Shown here: positions 10,513-22,321 of the stretch, in pieces | How the letters are laid out: each line of letters opens with the position of its first letter | Position numbering within the stretch: position 1 is the stretch's first letter | Assembly: GCA_963576735.1 (NCBI GenBank) | Contig: OY755177.1 | Location: forward strand, 7,192,001 to 7,256,000 | Direction of reading: 5' to 3' | Length of the DNA: 64,000 bases | Source of the DNA: Bedellia somnulentella | Lineage: Eukaryota > Arthropoda > Insecta > Lepidoptera > Bedelliidae | Made by a program: the position numbers and the translations under genes | Notes under the pieces: model-generated | Told to the model about the DNA's origin: nothing | The model's database searches: none | What the model saw: the letters and a program-made list of their open reading frames with translations, nothing else

Positions 10513-11100
10513 TCTATTATAGATGATAGTACGAAACCCTTTTCGTGCGCGAGTCTGACTCGCACTCGGCAGTTTTTGTTTTGTAGTTTTTGATCCCCTA
10601 TCCCCTTGATATATGTATATTATATTTTTTATATATTATATTATAACCCTAGTAATCAGATTACATATCGATATTTACTTAAATAAAGTCACTATCCTAT
10701 TATAACGTTTACTGACCCGCAGGTGGCTGTCTCGTAATATTATTATTTTTACTCATCTAGTCGGCTAGTTTACTTAATCGGTGCTAATGCAGATGAATAA
10801 GATGTGGAACTAAAACTCATAAATTTCTTAGGATCCTTTACTACTACAAAAATAAGATATTAAAAAAAGACAACCTACTTTATAAATCAATCTGCATCCT
10901 CTGTTTTTTCACTCCCTTTCTTGATAAAATTTAACTTTGCCAACAATTCATACTAAAAACATCCTAAAAATAAGTAATTTGTAACGGGTAGACGCTAGTG
11001 TCACTGATTCCTGATCTGTCCTTATGTTAAGTCTCAAGTCAGCATCAAAGAAGATTATTAAGACCTCAATCACAAAGTTTCAGACTTACTCAGAATTGCC
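10513..11100. other. No recognised feature
   Basis: AT-rich, no frame or repeat matched. Confidence 0.55.
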
Positions 11101-11475
11101 AACATAACATAACATAAACGTTCACGCCGTTTATCCCCGAAGGGGTTGGCAGAGGTACGAATACTTCTGAACTCACATGGCAGCGCCATCTAGTGTCCAG
11201 AGAAGGTACCCACGTTTTGCTTAGACAGTGTACTCACGTGATAGGGGGCAGGCCTATCGCCGTTTTGTACGAATACACTGTCACATGACTAAGTACAACT
11301 CAGCCATGTGGGTTTCCTCACGATGTTTTCTCTCACCGTTAACAACCATGATAAATTATCCACACATATGACTTTAGAAAAGACAAATTGGTGTAGGCCC
11401 GACCCAGGATTGGAACTCACGCCCTTCTGTTTTCGGGCGGGTGTTCTATCTACTGGACTATCATGTCGTTGTTAC
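11101..11475 (-). mobile_element. SINE-B copy, subfamily B2
   Basis: Complete minus-strand copy: TTATG tail at the left, tRNA-like head near 11440-11475. It carries the B2-specific stretch ggcagcgccatctagtgtcc (11181-11200), shared with the copy at 63324-63682 and absent from other copies. Confidence 0.85.
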
Positions 11476-11635
11476 TACAACAACATACTGTTAATGTATT
11501 CTAAAACACACTCTAGTGCCATGGCAATTTCTACAGGGGCTGGAAGTTCCTTGCTACTATTTTAGAGATCTTATTTAAATAATTCTCTTAATTAATAAAA
11601 TATTCATGATAAATAACAAATACATATATGCCGAA

Positions 11636-11872
11636 CTAGCTTTTGCCCGCGACTTCGTCCGAATGGATTAGTTACTTTGACACAACCTCAGAAACGCTAT
11701 AACCATCACCCAATTCGCTAAGCATTTACCTATCTAAGTAATCCTCATCAATTACAATAGCATAAACACTAAATCTATTAACTCGTAATGAACTGTAAAA
11801 TAGCAAATGCCTACGTTTAGCCGTTGATATGTCAGTCAGTCAGTCAGTTTCTCCTTTTATATATATTTAACT
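11636..11872 (-). mobile_element. Short non-autonomous Helitron
   Basis: On the minus strand the right end is GTCGCGGGCAAAAGCTAG|T and the left end is an AT-rich tatatataaaaggagaaac followed by (TGAC)n at 11829-11848. No coding sequence. The 5' boundary is approximate. Confidence 0.7.
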
Positions 11873-12269
11873 CCAGCATTTCAGCAATCAAGCGATTACT
11901 TACCGATTCATTTTTTCAGAACATTTAAGTTAATTATTTTAATATTTTTCTTTTTTAGCAATAATCAATTTAGTTTTTAGTATTGTTTATTTCTTTATTT
12001 CTTTTGTTCTAGGTCTGTTATTTTAATTTACTTTTAGTCTGTAAGTTGTTGTTTTTAGTTTATATCGTTATAGGTGGAGATTTTTAATTGGCATTGCATT
12101 GTTTACTGTATTGTTTAGTTAATGTATACGCTTTAAATCTTCCAAATAAAATAAATAATAAATAAATATAATTAGATATAGCCCCCATATAAAGTAGAAA
12201 TTGTATTATGGGATACTAACTGAACAATATATTTCCTCATACCCCTTAGATATCCCCACCAAGGGGCTC
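11873..12269. other. No recognised feature
   Basis: T-rich sequence with no matched repeat or frame. Confidence 0.55.
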
Positions 12270-12615
12270 GAGCCTATCCTATATAAGGCGATTTGGCCAT
12301 AGTCCACCAATTGTGGGTTGGCAGACTAACGACTACTACCTCAATAGTAGCCGGGACCGACGGTGGCCTCGTTCGGATAATCAGGTGATTCGAGCCTGCA
12401 ATATCCTTCCAGACTGGGTTAATTCTTTCAAATTTAATTTGTAAGGTTATTAACCCGCAGGGATCGAACCCGAACGATATATTTAATACTATGTATCATC
12501 CAAGACTAAGAAACAATCGTTTATGCTCATTCATCACTTAATGTTGCTCTCAGCGGGGATCGAACTCGCGACCTCCGGACCGAGTAGCTAGTCACCTATA
12601 CACTCGACCGCGTGA
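12270..12615 (-). mobile_element. tRNA-derived SINE (family L), possibly dimeric
   Basis: Read on the minus strand, the head GCGGTCGAGTGTATAGG is followed by a T-arm/B-box GAGTTCGATCC (12558-12568). A second T-arm-like GGTTCGATCCCTGCGGG lies at about 12464-12481. The body includes ggactatggccaaatcgcc, a motif widespread in lepidopteran SINEs. Two B-boxes in one element suggest a head-to-tail dimer. Confidence 0.6.
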
Positions 12616-14116
12616 TGATGATCGTCGTGATAATTAGTAAATCCCCTTATTTTTTTAATGTAAAACTTTGGACACGTGGAAAGCAATGTTTATATTTATA
12701 AAAAAAAGTCTTTAGCGACTTAAACGTACACATCACATGATATAAATACTCATTAAGGTACGCAAAAGTTATTAAACACAACTTTTTATCGCACTTCATT
12801 TACTGTTACATATTTTTTTCGTTAATTCTCATATTTCATACTTTGGTTTCCTAGCTGCCTTTTGCATTATTTAGTTTTGATGATCATTTTAATGCATGTG
12901 ATTGGACTGGGTGTAAAAGTAAATTATGAATATTAATAGATATTTCAGTAACCTTAACTGTATAGGACTTAAATTAAAACGTCATTAGTATTAAATCGAC
13001 TAATTTAAATATACCCATACCGCAATGAAATGGAATATGATATTTTCTACTTTTATGTAATCTAAAGATGTTACACTCTAATAAAATACTAAATATTCCA
13101 ACTTTATTACATTCGATACTTTATTATAACTGTCCGTTATACCTGATCTAGATATTAATTAATTTTGATGTTCATAGTGTTCCCATTATGCAAGTTCCTG
13201 GATCTGCAGTAACGAAATACAATAAAACAGTCCCGCCTTCATTTCCATGAATTTCTCGTTTAAAGTAACGTATTTACTTACAAACTTCACAATAAGTTAA
13301 GATTTCTTGTCCACTGCCACTAATGAAATAGTACTTTGCTTTTAATATAATATAAGTTATAAGTGTTTTTATAAGACTCAACCTTAAGCCCGCTCCCATT
13401 AGCGAAATAAATCGTTTCTAGATGTCTTATAAATTATATCTAACATAAATAAATGTATTCAAATTAAAAGGAAAAGTTTCACTGCAAGTAAGGGTTTACT
13501 TGTTCCGGTATGACCATTATCACCGCACAATAGCCACCAGCGCCTATACAAATTGATGTAGCAAAGTTTAGTTTTATCAAGCATAATGATGTAAGCCATC
13601 AGGCGTATTCTATTTCTGTAAGCCTTAATTCGAGCAATTAGTGAACAATAGTGGGCAGCAAGTAACGAGTCATCTGACAACTATAATTAAGGATTGTCGA
13701 ACATAATTATATTAATGTGAATTTAACTTACTCTTGAATGCGATGTAACATTAAGAATGAGTAGAAACCGGATATTAAAGTAATTACTGGGACTGTTAAA
13801 ATATTTAACATTAATATCAAAAACTATTTATGCATAACATTTCGCAAATTTTTCTTAATGCCATTTGTGAATAACTTATGTGCGTCTGGTGATAATGCTG
13901 CTCACACCAATAATTTTTAGTTAAGAATCCAATGCATGCTTAGCATCATAGAGATCATATTTGATAGGTGTTAGGTAGATAGCTTGGTAAATTAGTGTGA
14001 TGATGAAAGAAACCAACAAAATTTATATAAAAACACAGCAAGTAAAAAATATCATAAATGCAGGAGGCGGTACAGACACATTGGAACAGATATGTTTCAT
14101 ATATGTTTGGAAGAGG
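12616..14116. other. No recognised feature
   Basis: 1.5 kb of AT-rich sequence without a recognisable frame or repeat; a 73-codon minus-strand frame at 13459-13680 has no domain I recognise. Confidence 0.55.
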
Positions 14117-14250
14117 TATTCCCCACCGACCAACTAAATCCGTACAACTGAAAACCGACCAACTAAACTATTCCCCACTGACCAACTAAATAGTTGGACG
14201 GTGGGGAATGATTAAATTTGACTACTAGGTATTCCCCACCGACCAACTAA
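14117..14250 (+). repeat. Clustered tattccccaccgaccaacta motif
   Basis: The motif occurs at 14117, 14169 and 14229, with a partial copy at 14153, and once inverted at 14191-14209. The 14170/14191 pair makes a hairpin with 19-base arms and two mismatches. Confidence 0.85.
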
Positions 14251-14822
14251 TCTTTATAAAGGGTGGGTAAGTAGTTACACTATATACTGTATAACTACTT
14301 CGCCTAACAATCACTTGAACAGCTCTCTTTTAATACCCGCAGAAATAAATTACTAGTCCAAGTAAAAAGGCAGTATATAGTTATAATAAATTCATTGTAT
14401 TTATTATATACACAATATTATAGTTGGTGGAAGTTTAACCCTGTAACTTTACCGAACGTCACAATGAAAAGTCAATGACTGACGCCTCAGGAAATAGGGC
14501 AACCGGTCGTATATCAATATGAGAACAATACATTTAAGCACATGTGGGAATAACCAGATCTAAGAGAGAAATTATTGGTATATTACAATGTTGGTGAAAT
14601 GTTTCTAGAGAATATATATTGTCTTATCCTCAATAATAACGACGTCAATGGCCGAATGAATAGGTGACTAGCTTCTCGGACAGATGAGCGTAAATGATTG
14701 CTTCTAGGTCCCGGTACAAGTACATCGTTTAGTTAGTATCCTATGATACTAGAAATATATTAATAAATGTATTACTTATTTTAGCTTGTTGCCCAATTTC
14801 ATTAGTACCCTTGCTTCAATGT
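14251..14822. other. Mostly unannotated; possible family L fragment
   Basis: 14650-14715 holds gaataggtgactagcttctcgg, like the SINE head at 12270-12615 on the opposite strand. Otherwise nothing is seen. Confidence 0.4.
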
Positions 14823-15040
14823 AACATACATACATTTACTCGCGGCTATTAATCCCTAGAAAAGGTAATCAGAAGTTCGGATTAAGAATTTCTTCAGCTA
14901 CTTTTGAAAGTTGGAGGTGATGGGTATTCAACCGCATCGCCCAACAATTGCTTTAAAAGCCCCAATACCCTTAGTCGCCTGTTTCAAACACCCACGGGTA
15001 GAAATAAGTAAGTGCTATTTTAAGCCGACACTAATATAAG
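14823..15040 (-). mobile_element. SINE-A copy
   Basis: Tail at the left, head ending in aagccgacacta at 15033. Internal part shortened after gaaagttgga. Confidence 0.8.
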
Positions 15041-15250
15041 AATATGTTTTTACTATTTCAAGTGATCATTGGCTGTTAATAATCTTCTATAATTGATAAA
15101 ATAAAATGAAAGACATAAGTTGCATTGCCCGTTGATCATTTATCACGAAATATGTCTTAATGGTTCCCGTTTTATTAATGTCTAAAGTAATTGAAAAAAG
15201 ACTTGTTATTTTCAATTGCATTCCTTGCTATACATAATAAATAACATAGA

Positions 15251-15398
15251 GCTTTTAAAGTGATTGTTGGATGATGCGGTTGAATACCTATCACCAACAA
15301 CCTTTATGTTAAAATCTTTTCCCTTCTCAACTTTCAAAAGTGGCTGAAGAATTTCTTAACCCGAAGTTATGGTTACCCCTTCTAGGGATTAATGCTGC
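15251..15398 (+). mobile_element. SINE-A copy, 5'-truncated
   Basis: Starts at ttttaaagtgattgttggat and runs to the hairpin taccccttctagggatta; the ATGT tail is lost. It lies opposite the previous copy. Confidence 0.75.
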
Positions 15399-15404
15399 AA
15401 CCAT

Positions 15405-15762
15405 TTTTCGTGTCTGTTATGACAAATTTGAAAATATTATGTTCATGGTTTAACTAAAACTTACTTCTGTTTCTTTTAAAATAAAATATTGGTCAAGAAG
15501 TAAATTCTCTGAATTGCTCCTCAAATTTTGAGAACTTGATCCGATAAATTTTAGCTTTAAATAGTTATGATTAATATAATATAATACAATTTATAAAGAC
15601 AGCAAAACTAGTTATATAATTTTATATAACAATTTGTTAAATACATAGATATTACATCAACACCATAAGAAACAACACCATAACGTTTAAACTTTACGCG
15701 TAACAAAAATTTCAAAACATAAAAAAATTGATGCCTTATTTCTCAAGTCATTTAAACTAACA
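15405..15762. other. No recognised feature
   Basis: AT-rich; nothing matched. Confidence 0.55.
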
Positions 15763-15799
15763 TTGGGTATTTTCACGTCAATACTTCAAAGAATGCTTG

Positions 15800-16130
15800 T
15801 TAACATCCGTGACGGTACACAACAGGTGATTTTAGTCGTGGTCGTGCTTGGATGGAGCCAAGACATCGTTGGAAGCTATAGTGGGGGCAAGAGGCTCTCG
15901 CGCCGAGCACGACCAGTACCAGTTCATATCAAGAGGCCTTCGTGCACCTATGTCCGCGCGTTCGAATCTAAGCTCAAAAACTTTCTACTAAATCGCGAGT
16001 GAAAGTGCTAATTCATGAAACGTGCTCTGTGTCTGTGTAAACAAAACTTAAATTGTGTGCAATTTAGTGAAACTCGGATGGATGTGTATCGGCATTGACT
16101 GACACAGCTCTCATCTCGTGTCTTATGTAG
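15800..16130 (+). other. Candidate non-coding first exon with strong 5' splice site
   Basis: This stretch is much less AT-rich than its surroundings, carries no copy of the window's repeats, and ends in atgtag|gtgagtcag, a consensus donor at 16130/16131. An open frame at 15763-16002 spans most of it but has no recognisable domain and ends well before the donor. It could be the 5' UTR exon of the cadherin receptor gene, joining to the acceptor before 40010. This is an inference from composition and one splice site. Confidence 0.3.
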
Positions 16131-17153
16131 GTGAGTCAGATGTTATTTGCGTAGCTCGGACCTAACCTATAAAGTAATATTTATAAGAATGTCGGTTACC
16201 ACAGCAGTCTAACAAAGGTTATTCAATAGAGTTTTCAAACAGTTCAACTCAGAATACCGACTATTCAATAGTTGTTTTGATCCGATATGATGCCTATTAT
16301 TGTGATAAAGCATAAATTCAATCCATGTACTAATTAACCAGTTTGGAAAACAAGCTTTGATCAAATTTTATGTTTATGACTGATTGGCTTTATCGTAGCG
16401 ACATTACTTTTAACGCAAAAAAATTTAAGAGCAAAAATTTACTAGAAATTAGAATAATAAAAAATGGTGCGATTTGGATATTTTCCAAATCGCAATAGCT
16501 CAATTATTCTTTGCAGACCACTTTAACAATTGTCTTAGGTGGAAAGTTTCCCAATCACTATTAATTGGTGAAAGTATCAATCATTAAATTATAATGCTAA
16601 ACAATAGATAACAAAAACATTATAAAAAGAAGTCTAATAAACCACACTGCATTTTTTTAGCTTCAGTCTGGGTTATTAACCGTTCAGAGCTTTCTACTTT
16701 TATGTTCACTTTCATTATTCGTGTAAAAAGTTCTCAGTATTATAAATACTCTTGGCGTATATTTCTATTAAATTTCATTTTACTTAATGAATCTATAGAC
16801 TATAAATGGATGACTAGCTGATACTATTTTATTTAAAAGCACTCAGTTCATTTAATACATGTCTAAATTTTTACAAAAGAACTAGCGGACCGCTCAGCTA
16901 TATAGTTTTGCATGAATAATGTAATTTTCAAATATCTTAGTTTTAACAATCACTGCTTTGCTTAGTGCTCTCCCATTATAAAATTTTGCGTGAATATATA
17001 TAAACATTTCTTAAAGCTTTTAGATTTTGTATTGATTTTATTTTTATCCGGTTAAGTGGTTTTCGAGCCTATTTATTATAAACCACAAACTCACAATCGT
17101 TTTTTCCTCTTTATAATAAGAATAAAAATATATTGGATTAGATTCCTTTTTCG
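16131..17153. other. No recognised feature
   Basis: AT-rich, no frame or repeat matched. Confidence 0.55.
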
Positions 17154-17154
17154 A

Positions 17155-17455
17155 TTGAGATGGTTTGGGCACATAGAGAGGATGGATGACAGTAAATTGG
17201 TGAAAGAGATCTATAGAGCCAATGTGGAAGGTAATGTTAGTAGAGGAAGACCTCGGAGGACACATTTAGATCAAATAGAAAATGTGCTCAAAAAGGCAGG
17301 TGTCCGAAGTATGAAGAATAAAAGAGCATGTATGAAAAGATTGATGGATGTGAATGAAGCTAGAGAGGTTTGCCAGGATCGTACAAAGTGGCGATCTATA
17401 GTCTCTGCCTACCCCAATGGGAACTAACGGCGTGAGAATATGTATGTATGTATGT
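17155..17455 (+). pseudogene. RTE LINE 3'-end fragment, frame intact
   Basis: 91 codons from LRWFGHIERMDDSK to the stop after SAYPNGN (17425-17427), nearly identical to the C-terminus of the intact RTE at 56360, followed by the RTE tail gaactaacggcgtgag and (TATG)n. 5'-truncated, as is usual for LINE copies. Confidence 0.9.
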
Positions 17456-18294
17456 GGATTAGATTTTTTCTTAATTGTTCGTTTATTTTAAAATATTTAT
17501 TGCAGAGAGTACTTAATCATTGATTTTAATTTTAATTTGAGTCAAAGACCAAACTTCTTTGGCATCTTAGGCCAGCTATTGGGGCAAAAATAGTGCTATA
17601 AACAACAAGTCTTTACAAATGTAAACCAAGCAAGGGGATTTAACTAAATACAATGTAGAAAACTTAGTTTATTTGATTTTTTACTAGAAATACTTTGCCA
17701 TGTAGAAATATTCGTTACTTCATTCATCATGTAAGAAATCTGCATAGGTAGAACGAGCGACCATTTAACTAGATGACGCGTGGTATAAAACAGCCATCTA
17801 TTTCTAAATCGAGTATTCAAGCTGAGAACGACTTAAGTATCGTTTTGTCTCATTTGTATACCATCATATCAGTGTAACTGATTTCTCACGTTATGTGATT
17901 GGTTTTAGTGATGGACAATTTAGTTTACTTATGTTAAACTAGCGTTTGGTTTGGTCGCATAGAAAATCTTTTATAAAAATATGACCCGAAATGAAAAAAT
18001 GTGAATGTAAAGAGTTTCTTTGTTGCTTCTTCTCCTTACGAACGCCTTCTGAAGCAACGGACTAATGATAAATTTAAAAAATTTGACGTTCAAAAAGTTT
18101 TAGTTTATAACTTAATTTTAAAAAACAAACTTTTTGACTTTTATGACGATAAGCTAACTAGCACTCGTGCTAGTTCTCCTGGTTTATTTGTTATACTTAG
18201 CTAATATAATGAAGTTATATACTTATATAGATATACTTAAGTTCGAAGTGTGTGGAATAAAAATGCATGTAAAGAAAAATTTTGTAAGTAGACA
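17456..18294. other. No recognised feature
   Basis: AT-rich; a 67-codon frame at 18001-18204 has no domain I recognise. Confidence 0.5.
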
Positions 18295-18352
18295 AAGCTT
18301 GACAGGTTTAACAGGATTGTATAAAGTGGTGATCGATAGTTTTTGTCTGCCT
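18295..18352 (+). pseudogene. Old RTE 3'-end remnant
   Basis: gacaggtttaacaggattgt...aaagtggtgatcgatagt resembles gaggtttgccaggatcgtac...aaagtggcgatcgatagt of the RTE end. Confidence 0.45.
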
Positions 18353-18536
18353 TTTTTTATCCATAAGGATAAGAACTGACTTAGTCGGCATCGAATAGCA
18401 TTAACCTATTGGTACGTGCTGTATCTTCTGAGTCTAATTATTGTTTTGGCGTTTTTTAGTGTGTGTGTTGTGTGACATATCACCATAGCTGGCTACCTAT
18501 AATAAAATAAAAAAAATACAAACATATAAAATTGTA

Positions 18537-18561
18537 TATTTATATATATATATATATAATA
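18537..18561. repeat. (TA)n microsatellite
   Basis: TATATA run just before a SINE-A head. Confidence 0.85.
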
Positions 18562-18575
18562 TTTATTTATATTTT

Positions 18576-18824
18576 TGCCGTGTAGTGTCGGCTTAGAGTA
18601 ACACTACCCCATTTCTACCCGTGGGTGATCGTAAGAGGCGACTAAAGGTATAGGGGCTTTTTAAGTGATCTTTGGGCAATGTGGTTGGAGACCCGTCACC
18701 AAAATCATTTTTATTACCATATTTTCCCCAATCAACTTCCAAAACTGGCTAAGCAATTTCTCACTCCAAAGCTCTGGCTATCCCGTTGAGGGATTTATAG
18801 CCGTGAGTATATGTTTGTATGTAT
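18576..18824 (+). mobile_element. SINE-A copy, full length
   Basis: Head gtgtagtgtcggcttagagt, centre gcaatgtggttggagacccg, hairpin and tail gccgtgagtatatgtttgta are all present. Confidence 0.9.
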
Positions 18825-18937
18825 AAAATAATACTAACTCAGCATTTACTTTTGAGTGCTATCCCACAACACTGATTTTCAGTCAGTACTGCGTAAGTGC
18901 ACTCACGAATACTAAATATGTACGTAATGTATATGTT

Positions 18938-20266
18938 GCAGGAAAATCGTCAAACTCGTAAACGTAGACGGAAATCCGTCAAAAAGCATGCGAATTTACA
19001 TCTTACCTGATAGGTTTTAGGAAACTTGTAAAATAACGAACTCACCTCAGGAAAATTGTAAGTGGGGATCATTTGTGACAAGTTTCCTAGTTTTGAATTT
19101 ATAATTTAGGAAATTTGTAAGGCTCCTAATGAATAATTATGATGATAGGTTTAGAAGTGAGTTGAGTAAAGAAAAAAGCATGAATTTAAAGTACTGACGA
19201 TGTTTTGATATTTTCTAATATAAATGAGGAACTGGACTAAGAAGGCTTTCCTGGCCGTTAGTCTTACGTAATAATAAACGAAAACTGCGAATAATTTATT
19301 ACGATGACGGATTTTTACACTAGTTTCCATAATCAACCAACCTTCTGACTTGCTTTTCATACAATCACATCACAGTAGCGAATTACTACTTAAATCAGAA
19401 GGTGGCACTGGGTATGCAGCCGAAGTAACCTAACAATCACTTAAAAACCCTTTGGTTTCCTCTTAGGACAACCGCGGGATAAATATTATGAATGCAATAA
19501 GTTTGTAAAATCTTACAAGCATCGGCTAAGAATAGCACTAACATATTTCTGGCGGTAACCTATAACAGTGGATGTCATTGGAGGCAATGCGGTTGGAGAC
19601 CTATCGCCAATAATTTTTACATTTCAATACAATCTTTTCCCCTTTAACTTCCAAAAGTACTAAAGTCAGGCTACCCACTCTTTCTAGGGATTTATTGCCG
19701 CAAGTATAGGTATGTATGTATTGGTATAAAAACGGTCTTTAAAAAAAGATCTAGAAGGTATTCATACTATATAACAATAAAGTGTCGCGTTATAATACGC
19801 AAACAATTTATATTTAATAAATACTCTTAAAACTTTTAATTTTTTGTCAGTAACAGCAAATAATAGCAAACTAATAGATTAGCATCAGTAAAGCAAGGAA
19901 AATATTAGTTGAATATTAGTTTCGATTGTCGAGATGACAAGACGCGCGAATGCGTCACGTCACGTGACCACCGCCAGCCAATCCACATTCACTAACATCC
20001 CTCTCTCCGCGCCGTCAGCGCTGCATCGACAACTTTCCCAGCGGGATTCAGGAAACTTGTAAAATTCCTAAAATACAGAATTTTAAACTCGGAAACTTGT
20101 CAAAAATGATCCCCACTTAAAATTTTCCTGAGGTGAGTTCGTTATTTTACAAGTTTCCTAAAACCTATCAGGTAAGATGTAAATTCGTTTGCTGTTTGAC
20201 AGATTTCCGTCAACTTACAAGTTTCCTAGGAAACTTATAAGTTAACGAGTTTGACGATTTTCCTGC
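18938..20266. mobile_element. Foldback element with ~190-bp terminal inverted repeats (family G)
   Basis: Left arm 18938-19125 and right arm ~20060-20266 are reverse complements starting GCAGGAAAATCGTCAAACTC. Each arm contains several ggaaacttgtaa-like sub-repeats. The 0.93-kb interior has no transposase frame; it holds an old SINE-A and a GC-richer patch (19930-20040). The superfamily is unknown. Confidence 0.75.
19520..19717 (+). mobile_element. Degraded SINE-A inside the foldback element
   Basis: gcggttggagacctatcgcc and ctttctagggatttattgcc are the best-kept parts. Confidence 0.7.
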
Positions 20267-20299
20267 GACATATATACTTCTCTGTATACAACTTGCTTG

Positions 20300-20345
20300 T
20301 AAAAGTATTCCTGGCTTCCCCTATTAGCGATTCATAGCCGTATGT
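20300..20345 (+). repeat. SINE-A tail remnant
   Basis: tggcttcccctattagcgat followed by tcatagccgtatgtg resembles the SINE-A hairpin and tail only. Confidence 0.4.
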
Positions 20346-20541
20346 GTTGGTTCTTAAGACTGTGAAAAAAAAAACTTATCGAGAAAAGAAACTTTGCGTG
20401 CTATTAGCTTTATGGAGCTTAACTTCCGACGAATTGAAAGCCAAGGCCACAATTGAATTAGAATGGATTATGAATTCTGCCGTTGAAGGTCGGTTTTATA
20501 GTCAAACACATAAAGTATTTATAAGCTACTCCCTTATATGA
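20346..20541 (+). other. Short open frame, no assignment
   Basis: Lys-rich start followed by LALWSLTSDELKAKATIELE; no homology recognised and no splice or start evidence. It could be an old coding remnant or chance. Confidence 0.15.
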
Positions 20542-20664
20542 AACATAACCGACGTACAGTAAATAATAAGGCTCTAATAAATTGTAACTAAAGTTCTAAA
20601 AATTTATTTTCGTCTATGACTTCCAAACAATTTTCTGTACAGATTACAAACATAAATACAAATA

Positions 20665-20920
20665 CTAATACATACAAATATACATATACTCACGGCTATA
20701 AATCCGTAGGGTTAGCCAGAGCTAAGGAATTAGAAATTCCTCAGCCAATTTTGGAAAGTTTAGTGGAGAAAAGATGGTAAAACAAAGAATGTTGGTGATG
20801 GGTCTCCAACCGTATCGCCCAAAAATCCCTTATAAGCCCCAATCCGTTAGTCGCCTCTTACGTACAACCGCCGGAAGAAATGGGGTAGTGTTATTCTAAG
20901 CCGACACTACACAGCACAAA
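20665..20920 (-). mobile_element. SINE-A copy, first of a tandem pair
   Basis: Full length; its head (gccgacactacacagcac) abuts the tail of the next copy directly. Confidence 0.85.
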
Positions 20921-21154
20921 TACTCATGGCTATGAATCCCTAAAAGGGGTAGCCAAAGCTTCAAAATAAGAAACTTCCCAGCCAATTTAGTTTAGAAGAG
21001 AAAAGATAAAAAATAAAGGTTGTTGGTGGTGGATCTCCAACCCTATCGCCGAAAAATGAATTACAAAGCCCTATAGGTAATACCTGTAGTCGCCTCTTAC
21101 AAACACTCGCTGGAAAAAAATAGGTAGTGCTATTCTAAGCCGACACAACACAGC
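20921..21154 (-). mobile_element. SINE-A copy, second of a tandem pair
   Basis: Tail aaatactcatggctatgaat begins where the previous head ends. Both point the same way, so this is either a head-to-tail dimer or an insertion at the end of the older copy. Confidence 0.85.
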
Positions 21155-21650
21155 AACACAGATTTACAAAAACAAAATATAAGATTATATATTAGTGTGA
21201 AGTTACCTTTACCTCTATCGATAGACTACCTCTGTAAGAAAGGAGATCTAACGATGTACAAACAAGCTTGGAGCTATTAATAACATTTATTTTATGAACT
21301 TAAATACACACTTAAGGATTATTTCTAAAAGACTTACATTATTTTAAGTATTTACTAGTAGCAGTCTCCAGCTTACCTGTTTTGGAATATATAGCGAGAT
21401 ATAACCTACAGGATAGGTTTTTGTAAAATGCAAGTCAGCGTTAAAATATATAAGATAATGACTTATTTTTTTTTCCGAATCCATTTTTATTTTTAATTAT
21501 TTGTTATTAAATTTTACATTTTTGTTTTGATTACCTCCTATATTTCTTCGTTTCGGTACAGAGGACTCTACTTTTGCGAAGAACCTGTTCAGAAACAACT
21601 GGGATTGTGATTGTACAGGGTTTATTATATATATACATATAACTAACACA

Positions 21651-21747
21651 CAACTTCCAAAAGTGGCTGAGGAATTATTGATTCCTTAGCTCTGGCTACC
21701 CCTTCTAGGGATTTATAGCCGTTAGTATATGTATGTATGTATGTGAT
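21651..21747 (+). mobile_element. SINE-A 3' half joined to SINE-B
   Basis: cttccaaaagtggctgagga through the (TATG)n tail at 21726-21745, which continues directly into a SINE-B head. Confidence 0.8.
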
Positions 21748-22040
21748 AGCCCAGTGGGTAGAACACTCGGTTATCGTGCAAACGACTAGTGTTCAAATCC
21801 TGGGTCGGGCCTACATCAATTTGTCTTTTCTAAAGACATATGTGTGGTTAATTCATCATGGTTGTTAACGGTGAGGGAAAACATCGTGAGGAAACCCACA
21901 TGGCTGAGTTGTACTTAGTCATGTGACTGTGTATTCGTACAAAACGGCGATAGGCCTGCCCCCTATCACGTGAGTACACTGTCCATGCAAAACGTGGGTA
22001 CTCTGAACTCCAGGTGACAAAGTCACGTGATGTTCACGTG
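21748..22040 (+). mobile_element. SINE-B copy, 3' tail missing
   Basis: tRNA-like head gtgatagcccagtgggtaga with B-box GTGTTCAAATCC, then the core ending at aagtcacgtgatgttcacgt; the hairpin tail is absent. Confidence 0.85.
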
Positions 22041-22321
22041 ATATATATTATAGTCCCAATTCACTGAAAAATATTATTACACTTTTAAAATAAAAAAGTG
22101 ATAAAAATAATTAAACTAGAAAATACTAGGTGTTTATAATACGGCAAGGGTCAAATGTGCAATACTTGATAAAGTAAATTCAAGTGAATTTAATGTTGGT
22201 AGACAATAGGCAGAAGTAGTTCCACGAAGCTCTACAGCATTGTATGGATTCCTCTTGCGGCTAGATATTTTATCGCACACAGATCAAAAGACATACGTGA
22301 TAGGATCTGGTGAAAGATAAC

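Noticed and set aside
11308..11565. 85-codon plus-strand frame, with a relative at 31454-31669 (minus)
   Set aside because: Both are the antisense strand of SINE-B copies; SINEs are non-coding.
20344..20541. 65-codon frame as a gene
   Set aside because: Begins at the edge of a SINE-A remnant, Lys-rich by composition, no homology recognised; kept only as a low-confidence note.
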